A stretch of 64,000 nt of DNA from Weissella sagaensis. Its GTDB lineage: Bacteria > Bacillota > Bacilli > Lactobacillales > Lactobacillaceae. The notes under the pieces were generated by a model. That model had not been told where the DNA came from and searched no databases. It saw only the letters and a list, made by a program, of their open reading frames with translations. Location: assembly GCF_005405285.1 (NCBI RefSeq), contig NZ_BJDT01000006.1, positions 47,612-111,611 on the forward strand. The letters are read 5' to 3'. A program made the translations under genes and the position numbers. Positions 27,312 through 36,568 of the stretch are shown piece after piece (the first letter of the stretch is position 1; every line of letters starts with the position of its first letter).

Positions 27312-28784
27312 ATGGCATGGACGAGAGAACAACGTTATCAAGATTATTCGAATTATTCAGAAACTTTGATTGATGGCTTAGAAAAGCAAGCAGATACATC
27401 ACGGTACAAGCCCAAATTTCATATTAGTCCTAAATCTGGTTTATTAAATGATCCCAATGGGTTTTCATTTTTTGATGGTCAATGGCATGTGTTTTATCAA
27501 GCATTTCCTTTTGGACCGGTTCATGGATTAAAATCGTGGGTGCATTGTACTTCTGATGATTTAGTTCATTGGCATAATTTAGGAGTAGCATTACCAGCAG
27601 GTGATCGCTATGATTTACATGGTGCTTACTCAGGTTCAGCACAAGTTATTGGTGATCGTCTATTCTTAATGTACACTGGAAATGTTCGCACGCAAGATTG
27701 GCAACGAAAAAGTTATCAAAATGGTGCCTGGATGGATAAAGATAATCAGGTTACAAAGGTAACGAAACCCTTAATTGAGCAACCCGCTTACGTCACTGAT
27801 CACTTTAGAGATCCGCAATTATTAAAAGTTAATCACGAATATTATGCATTAATTGGTGCACAGGATAAGCAAACGTTGCAAGGTGAAATGTCACTTTTTC
27901 AATCAAGTGATTTGAAAACTTGGCATGATAGGGGGTATGTTAAGCACAATTTAAATAATTTGGGTTATATGGTTGAATGTCCTAATTTAATTGATGTTGA
28001 TAATAAAAAAGTTTTAATTTTTTGTCCACAAGGATTGCCACAAAATGAATTAGCAACAGCTAATATTTATCCAAATGTTTATGCAATTAGTGATCATTTT
28101 GATTTTGAACAAAATATTTTCCAAGCAGATAGTAATAAGATGGTGCAATTAGATGATGGCTTTGACGTTTATGCTAGTCAGGCCTTTAATGCACCAGATG
28201 GGAGTGCTTATTTGATTAGTTGGATTGGACTACCAGAAATTACGTATCCAACGGACCAAGAAAATTGGGCGCACTGTCTAAGTCTTGTAAAACAATTAAA
28301 AATTATTGATGGTAAACTTTATCAAAAGCCCGTTGCTGCAATGGCAAAATTACGAGATAATGAACAAATTTTGCCGAAAAAGGAGCGTGTATTAGTTGAA
28401 AATGCAGGACAACAATACGAACTAAAGTTAACGCTAGGTGCTAATCAAATAGGTAATTTACTTTTAGCAAGCGATGGTACAACAGAACATGCACTGCAAT
28501 TGAAGTTTGACACGACAGAAGGTTATTTGTTGGTTGATCGAGCAAATGTTGGGGAAAAATTTGCCACAGAATTTGGTGAGCAACGCCAGATTGGCTTAAC
28601 GCCAAATAAATCCTTGACTTTGGATATTTTTGTTGATCATTCAGTTTGTGAAATATTTGTTAATGGTGGTCAAAAAGTGATGACTTTACGTTATTTTGCA
28701 GAAAATACGCATACAACGATAGCCTTTTCAAATGAAGAAATAAGAGATTATTCGGGTCAATATTTTACACTTCAGGATATGTAA
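27312..28784 (+). CDS. scrB: sucrose-6-phosphate hydrolase (GH32)
   Basis: Splits sucrose 6-phosphate to glucose 6-phosphate and fructose. GH32 motifs: the nucleophile Asp in LLNDPNGFSFFDGQWHVFYQ, transition-state Asp in FRDPQ (about residue 172) and acid/base Glu in MVECPN (about 225); a C-terminal beta-sandwich follows. The 490-residue length is usual. ATG 27312 is preferred over the in-frame upstream ATG because AAGGAGAG precedes it at the right distance. Followed 61 bases later by scrR. Confidence 0.95.
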   Translation: MAWTREQRYQDYSNYSETLIDGLEKQADTSRYKPKFHISPKSGLLNDPNGFSFFDGQWHVFYQAFPFGPVHGLKSWVHCTSDDLVHWHNLGVALPAGDRYDLHGAYSGSAQVIGDRLFLMYTGNVRTQDWQRKSYQNGAWMDKDNQVTKVTKPLIEQPAYVTDHFRDPQLLKVNHEYYALIGAQDKQTLQGEMSLFQSSDLKTWHDRGYVKHNLNNLGYMVECPNLIDVDNKKVLIFCPQGLPQNELATANIYPNVYAISDHFDFEQNIFQADSNKMVQLDDGFDVYASQAFNAPDGSAYLISWIGLPEITYPTDQENWAHCLSLVKQLKIIDGKLYQKPVAAMAKLRDNEQILPKKERVLVENAGQQYELKLTLGANQIGNLLLASDGTTEHALQLKFDTTEGYLLVDRANVGEKFATEFGEQRQIGLTPNKSLTLDIFVDHSVCEIFVNGGQKVMTLRYFAENTHTTIAFSNEEIRDYSGQYFTLQDM

Positions 28785-28845
28785 GCGTTATTTTTTTGGT
28801 ACAATGGATAAATAGAATTTATTTGTTCAAAAAGGATGTGTCATT

Positions 28846-29829
28846 GTGAAACCAAAATTATCAGATGTTGCTAAAGAAGCAGGCGTATCGCCGACAACTG
28901 TATCACGGGTGATTAATAATCATGGTTATTTAAGTGCACAAACAAAACAAAATGTTTTTGATGCAATGGAAAAATTGCATTATCAACCAAATTCATTGGC
29001 GCGTTCATTAAAAGGGAAAAAGACACGGATTATTGGACTCATTTTTCCTGGCATTACAAATCCGTTTTTTTCTGAGTTAATTGAGAAACTTGAAAAGAGT
29101 TTGTTTTTGCAAGGATATAAAGTTATTCTTTGCAATTCAGCAGATGATATTGAAAAAGAACGTGATTATTTGAAAATGCTATTAGCTAATCAAGTCGATG
29201 GTATTATTACGGGTGCACACAATTTAGGGATTATGGAATATCAAAATACCAATCTGCCGATTATTTCATTTGACAGACGCTATGCTGATAAAATGCCGAC
29301 GATTAGTAGTGATAATTTGCAGGGGGGTATTTTAGCAACACAAACGTTATATGATGCTGGTGCCCGTCATATTTACTTTATGGGGAATCCTGATCAAAAA
29401 GGAAATCCAACTGACAAACGATTACAAGGATATTATCAACAAATGGATTTTTTAGGATTGGATCGTCATGTATTTCCAATTTATTTTGATGATACACCAA
29501 TGATTAAACAAACATCTATTAAACGTTTATTAGAACAAGGGCAGGCTGATGGCATCGTTTGTTCTGATGACTTAACTGCTATTTTGGTATTACAAGTTGC
29601 AGCAATGCTTAAAATAAAAGTACCTGATAAGTTAAAAGTTATTGGTTATGATGGTACTGATTTTATGCGTACCTATTTTCCTGATTTAACAACGATTGTT
29701 CAACCGTTAGACGATATTGTTATGATGTTGGTTAAGATGTTAATACGGCGAATCGATAATGGTAATCAACCAATTGATGAAGGGGATTTTGTTCTACCGG
29801 TTTCATTGTATCGTGGGACTACAATTTAA
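28846..29829 (+). CDS. scrR: LacI-family sucrose operon repressor
   Basis: 327 residues: an N-terminal LacI helix-turn-helix (LSDVAKEAGVSPTTVSRVIN, residues 4-23), the hinge helix SLARSLKGKKT, and a periplasmic-binding-protein-like sensor (IIGLIFPGITNPFF; DGIVCSDDLTAI; VIGYDGTDF). Start is GTG at 28846. Its position after scrB and the two LacI-type operators in the scrA-scrB gap identify it as ScrR. Closed by a very strong terminator. Confidence 0.93.
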   Translation: MKPKLSDVAKEAGVSPTTVSRVINNHGYLSAQTKQNVFDAMEKLHYQPNSLARSLKGKKTRIIGLIFPGITNPFFSELIEKLEKSLFLQGYKVILCNSADDIEKERDYLKMLLANQVDGIITGAHNLGIMEYQNTNLPIISFDRRYADKMPTISSDNLQGGILATQTLYDAGARHIYFMGNPDQKGNPTDKRLQGYYQQMDFLGLDRHVFPIYFDDTPMIKQTSIKRLLEQGQADGIVCSDDLTAILVLQVAAMLKIKVPDKLKVIGYDGTDFMRTYFPDLTTIVQPLDDIVMMLVKMLIRRIDNGNQPIDEGDFVLPVSLYRGTTI

Positions 29830-29852
29830 ACGACATTAACTAGAAAAACAGA

Positions 29853-29900
29853 AAAACACCACCTAATTGTTTAAGAATTCCAACAATTAGGTGGTGTTTT
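29853..29900. terminator. strong terminator after scrR
   Basis: Perfect 19-base arms AAAACACCACCTAATTGTT / AACAATTAGGTGGTGTTTT with a ten-base loop; can work in both directions. Confidence 0.93.
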
Positions 29901-29936
29901 ATACTATCTATGGCAAATTTTTATAGAAATCATAAA

Positions 29937-30060
29937 GGCTAGTCGAACGAAATTAGCATCATATGCTAATTTTATTTTGTAAGCAAATGTAATCAGATAA
30001 AAAACCTGACTAGCCCGGGAAATCATTACTAATCAAAACACTGTGTAACCTGACTAGTCC
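29937..30060. promoter_or_regulatory. candidate TreR operator cluster
   Basis: CCTGACTAGCCC (30005-30016) and CCTGACTAGTCC (30049-30060) are direct repeats 44 bases apart; GGCTAGTC (29937-29944) is the same motif inverted. Between the inverted and the first direct copy lies a 10-bp perfect hairpin AAATTAGCAT / ATGCTAATTT (29950-29972) followed by T-rich sequence. The second repeat lies just before the -10 box of treR. Assignment to TreR is inferred from position. Confidence 0.55.
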
Positions 30061-30065
30061 TGTTT

Positions 30066-30102
30066 TATAATCGTTGATGCGTCAACGTTGAAAACGATTT
30101 CA
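30066..30102 (+). promoter_or_regulatory. treR operon -10, dyad and cre box
   Basis: TATAAT (30066-30071), then CGTTGATGCGTCAACG (30073-30088, 6-bp arms), then TGAAAACGATTTCA (30089-30102), which matches the cre consensus. This layout implies CcpA repression and possibly a second operator at the transcription start. Confidence 0.7.
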
Positions 30103-30139
30103 TTGTTAGATAGAATAAAGATGTTGAAAGGGGGAACAA

Positions 30140-30847
30140 ATGGAAAAATATCAAAAAATCTATCAAGATTTATTAAAGGATCTGCATAATCAAGTTTATT
30201 TGCCGGGTGACTTTCTACCCAGTGATGGCAAGTTGGTCATGCGTTATAAAGTATCGCGTGAAACTGTTAGAAAGGCAGTTAAATCTTTGGCAAATGACGG
30301 TTATGTGCAAAGATTGCCTGGTAAAGGGTCTGTTGTTCTAGATCGAAAGCACTTTGTGTTCCCTGTTTCAACGCTTGAAAGTTATCGTGAAATGGTGTCA
30401 CAAGCTAACTTAAATGCTAGCAATGATGTCATTAGTATTGAGCCAGATGTTGAGATTCCTGAAAATTTAACTTTATCTGAGTCTTCAATATTGGCAACTT
30501 TAGTGGAAAGACGTCGACGAGTAGATGGTGAAGCCACTGTCTTAGATTATGATTACGTTAATCAAGAGACAGTCGCAACAGTGCCTTATGATGCAGCACA
30601 AAACTCATTGTTTGACTACTTTGAAAATCAATTGGGCTTACAAATAGATTATGCAATTAAGCGGATGACTGTTGAAAAAAGCAATCTGCGTGACCGTCAA
30701 CTTTTACAAGTTGATGAAAAAATGGCTATGGTTGTTATTCGTAGTGAAACTCGATTAGCGGATAATCGTATTTTGTCATATACGGAGTCACGACATCGTG
30801 CTGATCGCTTTACAAGTGTTGAATTTGCAAGACGGCGTAAGGTATAA
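30140..30847 (+). CDS. treR: GntR/HutC-family trehalose operon regulator
   Basis: 235 residues: a winged helix-turn-helix (about 1-70; PSDGKLVMRYKVSRETVRKA, PGKGSVV) and a UTRA ligand-binding domain (about 90-230). TreR proteins of this family bind trehalose 6-phosphate and leave DNA. It heads an operon with PTS EIIA, EIIBC, a GH65 phosphorylase and beta-phosphoglucomutase. ATG follows AAAGGGGG. Confidence 0.9.
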   Translation: MEKYQKIYQDLLKDLHNQVYLPGDFLPSDGKLVMRYKVSRETVRKAVKSLANDGYVQRLPGKGSVVLDRKHFVFPVSTLESYREMVSQANLNASNDVISIEPDVEIPENLTLSESSILATLVERRRRVDGEATVLDYDYVNQETVATVPYDAAQNSLFDYFENQLGLQIDYAIKRMTVEKSNLRDRQLLQVDEKMAMVVIRSETRLADNRILSYTESRHRADRFTSVEFARRRKV

Positions 30848-30864
30848 CGAGGAGGATATTATTC

Positions 30865-31353
30865 ATGTTTGGATTTGGCAAGAAAAAAGTTGTTGAAAAT
30901 GATGTTAATTTATATGCACCAGTAACAGGAGAATTAATTAATTTAGAAAATGTTTCTGATCCTGTCTTTGCCGGTAAGATGATGGGTGATGGGTTTGCAG
31001 TCGAACCAAATAGTGGGAATGTTGTGTCACCAGTTGCTGGTGAAGTGACACTACAACAAGGACACGCAGTTGGTATTAAGCGTGTTGATGGACTTGAAAT
31101 TTTAGTTCATATCGGTATTGATACGGTGTCATTAAATGGTGCACCATTTGCTCCACAAGTAAAAGTTGGGGACATTGTTTCAGGTGGTGATACCTTGTCA
31201 GTAGTTGATTGGCAGAGTATTGAAACTGCCCAGTTACCTAAGACGACAATGGTATTAATTACTAACTCAGCAGATAAGCTAGATAACTTGACGACAAATG
31301 TTGGTTCAGTTACGGCGGGTGAACAAGTTGGTCAAGCAATTGCCATCAATTAA
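30865..31353 (+). CDS. PTS glucose-family EIIA component (trehalose system)
   Basis: 162-residue EIIA-Glc-type protein that accepts phosphate from HPr and passes it to the EIIB domain encoded next. The phospho-histidine lies in ILVHIGIDTVSLNG (about residue 94) and the GDGFAVEPNSG loop is typical. Separate EIIA and EIIBC genes contrast with the fused ScrA in the same window. AGGAGG precedes the ATG. Confidence 0.92.
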   Translation: MFGFGKKKVVENDVNLYAPVTGELINLENVSDPVFAGKMMGDGFAVEPNSGNVVSPVAGEVTLQQGHAVGIKRVDGLEILVHIGIDTVSLNGAPFAPQVKVGDIVSGGDTLSVVDWQSIETAQLPKTTMVLITNSADKLDNLTTNVGSVTAGEQVGQAIAIN

Positions 31354-31370
31354 TTGAGGAGGAAATACTC

Positions 31371-32885
31371 ATGGCAAAACAAGATTATGATGCATTAGCA
31401 AAGGACATTATCACAAACGTTGGTGGTAAAGAAAACGTTGATAAAGTTATTCACTGTATCACACGTTTACGTTTTTATTTAAAAGATGAAAAGAAAGCTG
31501 ATTCAGCAGCAATTTCAGATTTAGATGGGGTCGCAGGTGCAGTTTACAATTCACAGTTGGGCCAATACCAAGTTGTTATTGGACAGGCTGTTGAAGATGT
31601 GTACGACAAAGTTATCGATCAATTGGGTGATGATGTTGTCGATGCAGAAGCAACTGAAGCAGCGGTTGAAGCAACTGGCGGTGCCACAGGTGGTTCTAAT
31701 AAACCTAAAGGATTTTTTGGCACAATTAAGTATGGATTCCAGTTGCTAATTGGTACCATTACTGGTTCAATGATGCCGGTTATTGGTTTATTGGCAGCTT
31801 CTGGTATCTTAAAAGGATTTTTGACGTTATTTACATTTAATTTGGGTTGGATTGATGAATCATCAACCACATACCAAATTATTAATACAATGGGTGATTC
31901 AACCTTCTACTTCTTGCCTATTTTAGTTGGTTATACTGCTGCTAAGCAGTTGAAGTCGGATCCAATTATTGTCGCAGCGATTGCAGGTGTGTTAGTGCAC
32001 CCAACGATGGTTGATTTAGGTGCTAAGACTTCAAAGAATTTCACTGAGTTTTTAGGTGTAACGATGAATGCAACTTTCTTGGGGCTACCAATTCACATTC
32101 CATCTTACACATATTCAATTTTCCCAATTATCTTTGCGGCTTGGTTAGCTCGTCCAGTTGGAAACTGGTTTAAGAAAGTTTTGCCACTAAGCCTTCGTTC
32201 AATTTTCCAGCCATTATTTACGTTATTCATTGTTTCAATGGTTGTCTTGGTCGTTGTTGGACCGGTTATCACTTTGATTTCATCAGGATTGGCAGCATTT
32301 ATTAATTGGATTGTAACGTTAAACCAAGCAATTGCTGGTTTGTTGATTGGTGGTCTTTACCAAGTATTAGTTATTTTCGGTCTACATTGGATGATTGTGC
32401 CACTTATTTCTAACGATATTGCCCAAACTGGTCATTCAGTTTTGAATGGTTTGATTAACTTTACAATGATTGCACAAGGTGCTGGTGCTTTGGCAGTCTG
32501 GGCTAAGTCAAAGATTACAAATATTAAGAGTTTGGCATTAGCTGGTGCACTATCTGGATTTGCTGGTGTTACTGAACCAGCCATGTACGGTATTAATTTG
32601 AAGTACGGTCGTGTTTTCTGGATGGCAAACATTGGTGGTGCTGTCGGTGGTTTGATTGCTGGATTGTTTAAGGTTGATATGTTTGGTTTCACTGGTTCAT
32701 GGATTGGTTTCCCATCATTCTTCTCAAAGACAAATCCAAATAACATTTGGTATTTCGTAATCGCTGGAGTTGTCACAACAGTTGTGTCATTCATCGCTGT
32801 TTACTTCTGGGGATTCAAGGATTCTGATGTAAAGGCTGCTAAGGAAGCTGAACAAAAGAATGTGTTCAAGGACGCAGTTCAATAA
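31371..32885 (+). CDS. treB: trehalose-specific PTS EIIBC component
   Basis: 504 residues: EIIB domain with phospho-Cys in VIHCITRLRFYLKD (about residue 28), a Gly/Thr/Ala linker (about 95-112) and a polytopic EIIC with GVTEPAMYGINLKY. It belongs to the sucrose/trehalose/beta-glucoside branch. Trehalose specificity is inferred from TreR upstream and the phosphorylase-mutase pair downstream, the arrangement characterised in Lactococcus lactis. Confidence 0.88.
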   Translation: MAKQDYDALAKDIITNVGGKENVDKVIHCITRLRFYLKDEKKADSAAISDLDGVAGAVYNSQLGQYQVVIGQAVEDVYDKVIDQLGDDVVDAEATEAAVEATGGATGGSNKPKGFFGTIKYGFQLLIGTITGSMMPVIGLLAASGILKGFLTLFTFNLGWIDESSTTYQIINTMGDSTFYFLPILVGYTAAKQLKSDPIIVAAIAGVLVHPTMVDLGAKTSKNFTEFLGVTMNATFLGLPIHIPSYTYSIFPIIFAAWLARPVGNWFKKVLPLSLRSIFQPLFTLFIVSMVVLVVVGPVITLISSGLAAFINWIVTLNQAIAGLLIGGLYQVLVIFGLHWMIVPLISNDIAQTGHSVLNGLINFTMIAQGAGALAVWAKSKITNIKSLALAGALSGFAGVTEPAMYGINLKYGRVFWMANIGGAVGGLIAGLFKVDMFGFTGSWIGFPSFFSKTNPNNIWYFVIAGVVTTVVSFIAVYFWGFKDSDVKAAKEAEQKNVFKDAVQ

Positions 32886-32909
32886 TTAATTCAAATAAAG
32901 GAGTTATAG

Positions 32910-35216
32910 ATGAGTCAAAATAATTGGCAATTAGTTTATGATAATTTAACAGATGGTGTTAGGTCATATGGCGAAGAATCATTATTAACTTTAGGAAATG
33001 GTTATCTTGGTTGGCGTGGTGCTCCGGTAATGACATCTTATAGTGACGATCATTATCCAGGACTATATGTTGCTGGAATATTTAATCAAACAACAACGCC
33101 GGTAGCAGGGCGTGATGTGGTCAATGAAGATCTTGTTAATTTGCCTAATCCGCAATTGATTAATTTATTTGTCGATGATGAATTGGTCTCATTTGAACCA
33201 ACGGCACGTGAATCGATCTTACACTTTGACACTGGTCTGTTGTCAGAAAAATTCACGTTACCAACTGCTAAAGGTGATTTGATTTTAGAAACTCAAAAAG
33301 TTGTTAATCCATATAAGATGCATCAATTAGCACTTAATATTTCAATTTCAGGAGATTTTAATGCCGATGTGACAGTGCAAGCTGTTATTGATGGTACTGT
33401 TGAAAATAAAAACGTTAAGCGTTATCGTGATTTTGAATCGCGTGAGTTCGATGTTACCGATATGACGGATAGTGTCTTAACTGCACAGACAAAACAATCA
33501 AAGATTATTTTAGCAGTTGGCGCAAAAACAACTAGTGGTGATGCAGAATTTGTATCAACACAGGCAGATAATCAAATTGTGACACAAGCGCAATTTAAAT
33601 TAACACCAGATAGTGTCATAAATATCGATCGCATCATTGGTGTTGCAACTAGTTATGAAGAAGATAATCCGGTTGAGGTTGTTACGCAACAATTGACGGA
33701 TACGTTTGCTGATATTAAAGCAGATGTGCAAAAGTATTGGCAAGGTGTATGGCAAGATAATGACATCGTGTTAGATAGCGATGATGCAGATTTGCAACGT
33801 ATGATTCGTATGAACATTTTTCATATGCATCAATCGGCACAACATAATGCTAATCAATATTTGGATGCTTCTGTTGGTTCGCGAGGATTAACAGGTGAGG
33901 GCTATCGAGGTCATATTTTCTGGGATGAAATTTTCGTTGTACCTTATTTAGCTGCTAATGATCCAGCGGCAGCTAAGGATATCTTGAAGTATCGACTAAC
34001 ACGTTTGCATGGCGCACAGTTAAATGCACAATCAGAGGGCGAAGTTGGTGCAATGTACCCTTGGCAATCTGGTATGACTGGTGACGAACAAGCACAAATT
34101 ATTCACTTAAATACTGTAAATAATAAATGGGATGCTGATAATTCCCGCTTGCAACGTCATGTATCGTTAGCCATAGTTTATAATCTTTGGATTTACGTGC
34201 AAATGACTGGGGATGAAAGCATCTTACGTGAAGGTGGTTTAGATGTTGTTGTTGAAACTTCAAAATTCTGGTTGAATAAAGCACAGTTAGAAGAAGATAA
34301 TCGCTATCATATCGCTGGTGTGATGGGACCTGATGAATTCCATGAGGCTTATCCTAATTCAGAGACTGGTGGTATTAAAGACAACGCTTATACTAACTTG
34401 ATGTTGACTTGGGCTTTGAACTGGTTACAAGAATTAGGTGCTAATCAACAGCTACCTGATATTGATCCATCCTTACTCGCAGAAGCGGAAGACGTTGCTA
34501 ATAAGCTAGCCTTGGAAATTAATGAGGATGGTGTGATTGCACAATATGCAGGTTACTTTGATTTAAAGCCAGTTGATTTTGATGCCTATCGTGCTAAGTA
34601 TACTGATATTCACCGAATTGATCGTTTGATGAAAGCGGAAGGATTATCACCAGATGATTATCAAGTCGCTAAGCAAACAGATTTGTTAATGACAATTTAT
34701 AATTTAGGTCATCAACATATGTTGCAGTTAATTGAACAATTAGGCTATTCGGTACCAGAAAATTGGTTGCAAGTGAATAAAGATTACTATCTTGCTAGAA
34801 CGGTACATGGTTCAACAACGTCACGACCTGTTTTCGCAGGGATTGATATAACGCTTGATAATAAGGAAGAAGCATTAGAATTCTTAACGACAGCAATCGG
34901 ATCAGATTACTATGATATTCAGGGTGGAACAACAGCGGAAGGTATTCACATTGGTGTAATGGGTGAAACATTAGCAGTCGTTCAAAATGAATTTGGTGGT
35001 GTTAACCTACGTGATGGTGTTGTTGTCATTAATCCAAACTTACCAGTTGGTTGGCGACATCTATCATTTAAGCAACGCTTTCATGGAAACTTAATCGCAA
35101 TAGATATTGTCCCAGGACAGGTAACAGTTGTAGCTGATCATGATATGGCTGTAACGGTTTACAAACAAAATGTCTACCTAAGTGCAAATGAACCTAAGTT
35201 AATTGAGGAGGTCTAG
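32910..35216 (+). CDS. trePP: GH65 trehalose-6-phosphate phosphorylase
   Basis: Inverting GH65 phosphorylase of 768 residues. Its N-terminal beta-sandwich is followed by an (alpha/alpha)6 barrel containing the catalytic acid Glu in GPDEFHEAY (about residue 475), the phosphate-site region TVHGSTTSRP and a C-terminal jelly-roll. In a PTS operon the substrate should be phosphorylated, so cleavage of trehalose 6-phosphate to beta-glucose 1-phosphate and glucose 6-phosphate is more likely than maltose phosphorolysis. The next gene is the matching beta-phosphoglucomutase. Maltose phosphorylase is the main alternative. Confidence 0.85.
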   Translation: MSQNNWQLVYDNLTDGVRSYGEESLLTLGNGYLGWRGAPVMTSYSDDHYPGLYVAGIFNQTTTPVAGRDVVNEDLVNLPNPQLINLFVDDELVSFEPTARESILHFDTGLLSEKFTLPTAKGDLILETQKVVNPYKMHQLALNISISGDFNADVTVQAVIDGTVENKNVKRYRDFESREFDVTDMTDSVLTAQTKQSKIILAVGAKTTSGDAEFVSTQADNQIVTQAQFKLTPDSVINIDRIIGVATSYEEDNPVEVVTQQLTDTFADIKADVQKYWQGVWQDNDIVLDSDDADLQRMIRMNIFHMHQSAQHNANQYLDASVGSRGLTGEGYRGHIFWDEIFVVPYLAANDPAAAKDILKYRLTRLHGAQLNAQSEGEVGAMYPWQSGMTGDEQAQIIHLNTVNNKWDADNSRLQRHVSLAIVYNLWIYVQMTGDESILREGGLDVVVETSKFWLNKAQLEEDNRYHIAGVMGPDEFHEAYPNSETGGIKDNAYTNLMLTWALNWLQELGANQQLPDIDPSLLAEAEDVANKLALEINEDGVIAQYAGYFDLKPVDFDAYRAKYTDIHRIDRLMKAEGLSPDDYQVAKQTDLLMTIYNLGHQHMLQLIEQLGYSVPENWLQVNKDYYLARTVHGSTTSRPVFAGIDITLDNKEEALEFLTTAIGSDYYDIQGGTTAEGIHIGVMGETLAVVQNEFGGVNLRDGVVVINPNLPVGWRHLSFKQRFHGNLIAIDIVPGQVTVVADHDMAVTVYKQNVYLSANEPKLIEEV

Positions 35217-35222
35217 CGATAA

Positions 35223-35894
35223 ATGACTAATTTTACAACAATTAAAGGTTTTGCGTTCGATATGGATGGCGTGTTAGCTGATACTGCAAAGTTTCATACT
35301 GTTGCTTGGCATCAAATTGCTGATGAGATAGGTACAACATGGACACCTGAACTGGCTGAAAGTTTAAAAGGCATTGATCGAATGGGTAGTTTGGCCTTAA
35401 TTATGGCAGCTGGTGGTGTTGCAGAACAGTATGACCAAGCAGAACGTGAAAAATTAGCAGTTAAGAAAAACACACACTATCGAGAATTAATTTCAACATT
35501 GACGCCAGATGATATTTTGCCTGGAATGAAGTCTTTTTTGGATGAATTAAAAGCGGCTGGTTATCAGATGAGTGTTGCATCTGCATCAAAGAATGCGCCA
35601 TTTATTATTGAACGATTAGGATTAGCGCATTATTTCCAGGCCGTAGTTGATCCAGCTTCGGTTACAGCAGGTAAACCTGATCCGGCAATATTTTCCGCAG
35701 CAGCAGATGTTTTACAACTACAACCAGCAGAGGTGATTGGTATTGAAGATTCATCAGCTGGTATTCAAAGTATTAATGCTGCTGGTGAAACAAGTGTTGG
35801 CATTGGTGATAAGAATGTTTTGCAAGAAGCTGACATTAATTTTGCGACGACGGCAGACGTCACGTTAACTGCAATTAAATCTGGTTGGCATTAA
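35223..35894 (+). CDS. pgmB: beta-phosphoglucomutase
   Basis: HAD-superfamily enzyme converting beta-glucose 1-phosphate to glucose 6-phosphate. The nucleophile and acid/base aspartates lie in FDMDGVLADTAKFH (residues 12-25); the substrate-binding cap has KGIDRMGSL; SVASASKNAP and GIEDSSAGIQ complete the HAD core. The 223-residue length is standard. It starts seven bases after the phosphorylase stop and ends the operon. Confidence 0.95.
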   Translation: MTNFTTIKGFAFDMDGVLADTAKFHTVAWHQIADEIGTTWTPELAESLKGIDRMGSLALIMAAGGVAEQYDQAEREKLAVKKNTHYRELISTLTPDDILPGMKSFLDELKAAGYQMSVASASKNAPFIIERLGLAHYFQAVVDPASVTAGKPDPAIFSAAADVLQLQPAEVIGIEDSSAGIQSINAAGETSVGIGDKNVLQEADINFATTADVTLTAIKSGWH

Positions 35895-35914
35895 GTAATT
35901 AAATCTTATAAATT

Positions 35915-35958
35915 AAAAAATGGTAAATTGCTGATATATTGGTGATTTGCCATTTTTT
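35915..35958 (+). terminator. terminator of the trehalose operon
   Basis: AAAAAATGGTAAAT / ATTTGCCATTTTTT with one mismatch and a 16-base loop. Confidence 0.85.
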
Positions 35959-36099
35959 AATCTGAATATTTTTGTTTTTTTTAGAATCATTGTGATGATA
36001 AATAATTATAATTATAGGAATTACCCTTGCATAATATCTAAATACGTCTATCATGAAATGCGAGCATTATTTTATCTGTAGGAGGAAATAAACGGAAAA

Positions 36100-36417
36100 A
36101 TGAACAGCGAAACCGATAAATCTAGTGATAGACGGCGCTTTATTGATTCAAATAGGAGAGAGAAGGTAGTAAAGGTTATAAGTGAATTAGCAACGATTAT
36201 GTGTGTGCTAATGTATGTCTCCTATATTGCCGAGATCAAAAGTAACCTAGCAGGTAATCCAGTTCCACTAAGTCAGCCGCTAACAATGATGTTAGATGCT
36301 ATATTATGGACTGGATACGGTTGGTTAAAACAATATCGTGACTGGCCTTTGGTTATATCGAATGTGCCTGGTATATTATTTGGTATTGTCACTATTTTAA
36401 CAATATACGTTCATTAA
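36100..36417 (+). CDS. SemiSWEET/PQ-loop sugar transporter
   Basis: 105-residue protein with three membrane helices after a charged, arginine-rich N-terminus (residues 1-25). The triple-helix-bundle motifs fit bacterial SemiSWEETs: MYVSYIAEIKSNLAG, VPLSQPLTMMLDAILWTGYG and WPLVISNVPGILFGIVT, with the PQ-like and Asn-Val-Pro-Gly positions. Such proteins dimerise to form a passive sugar pore. AGGAGG (about 36082) is 12 bases from the ATG, slightly long. It follows the trehalose operon but has its own terminator. Confidence 0.85.
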   Translation: MNSETDKSSDRRRFIDSNRREKVVKVISELATIMCVLMYVSYIAEIKSNLAGNPVPLSQPLTMMLDAILWTGYGWLKQYRDWPLVISNVPGILFGIVTILTIYVH

Positions 36418-36435
36418 ATTTAAATATAGATGATT

Positions 36436-36476
36436 AAAATACCTAATTACTATTACTCTTAGTCGTTAGGTATTTT
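36436..36476. terminator. terminator after the SemiSWEET gene
   Basis: AAAATACCTAA / TTAGGTATTTT stem with a 19-base loop; A and T runs on both flanks. Confidence 0.82.
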
Positions 36477-36511
36477 ATATTTGGTAATTTTTAATAATTG
36501 TCATTATTAAA

Positions 36512-36523
36512 GTAAACGTTTAC
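36512..36523 (+). promoter_or_regulatory. cre-like palindrome
   Basis: GTAAACGTTTAC, perfectly symmetric CcpA-type core, 46 bases before the VOC protein start. Confidence 0.6.
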
Positions 36524-36568
36524 AATAGTATTAATTAATCGCATTTAACAAAAATTTGGGGGCATATA

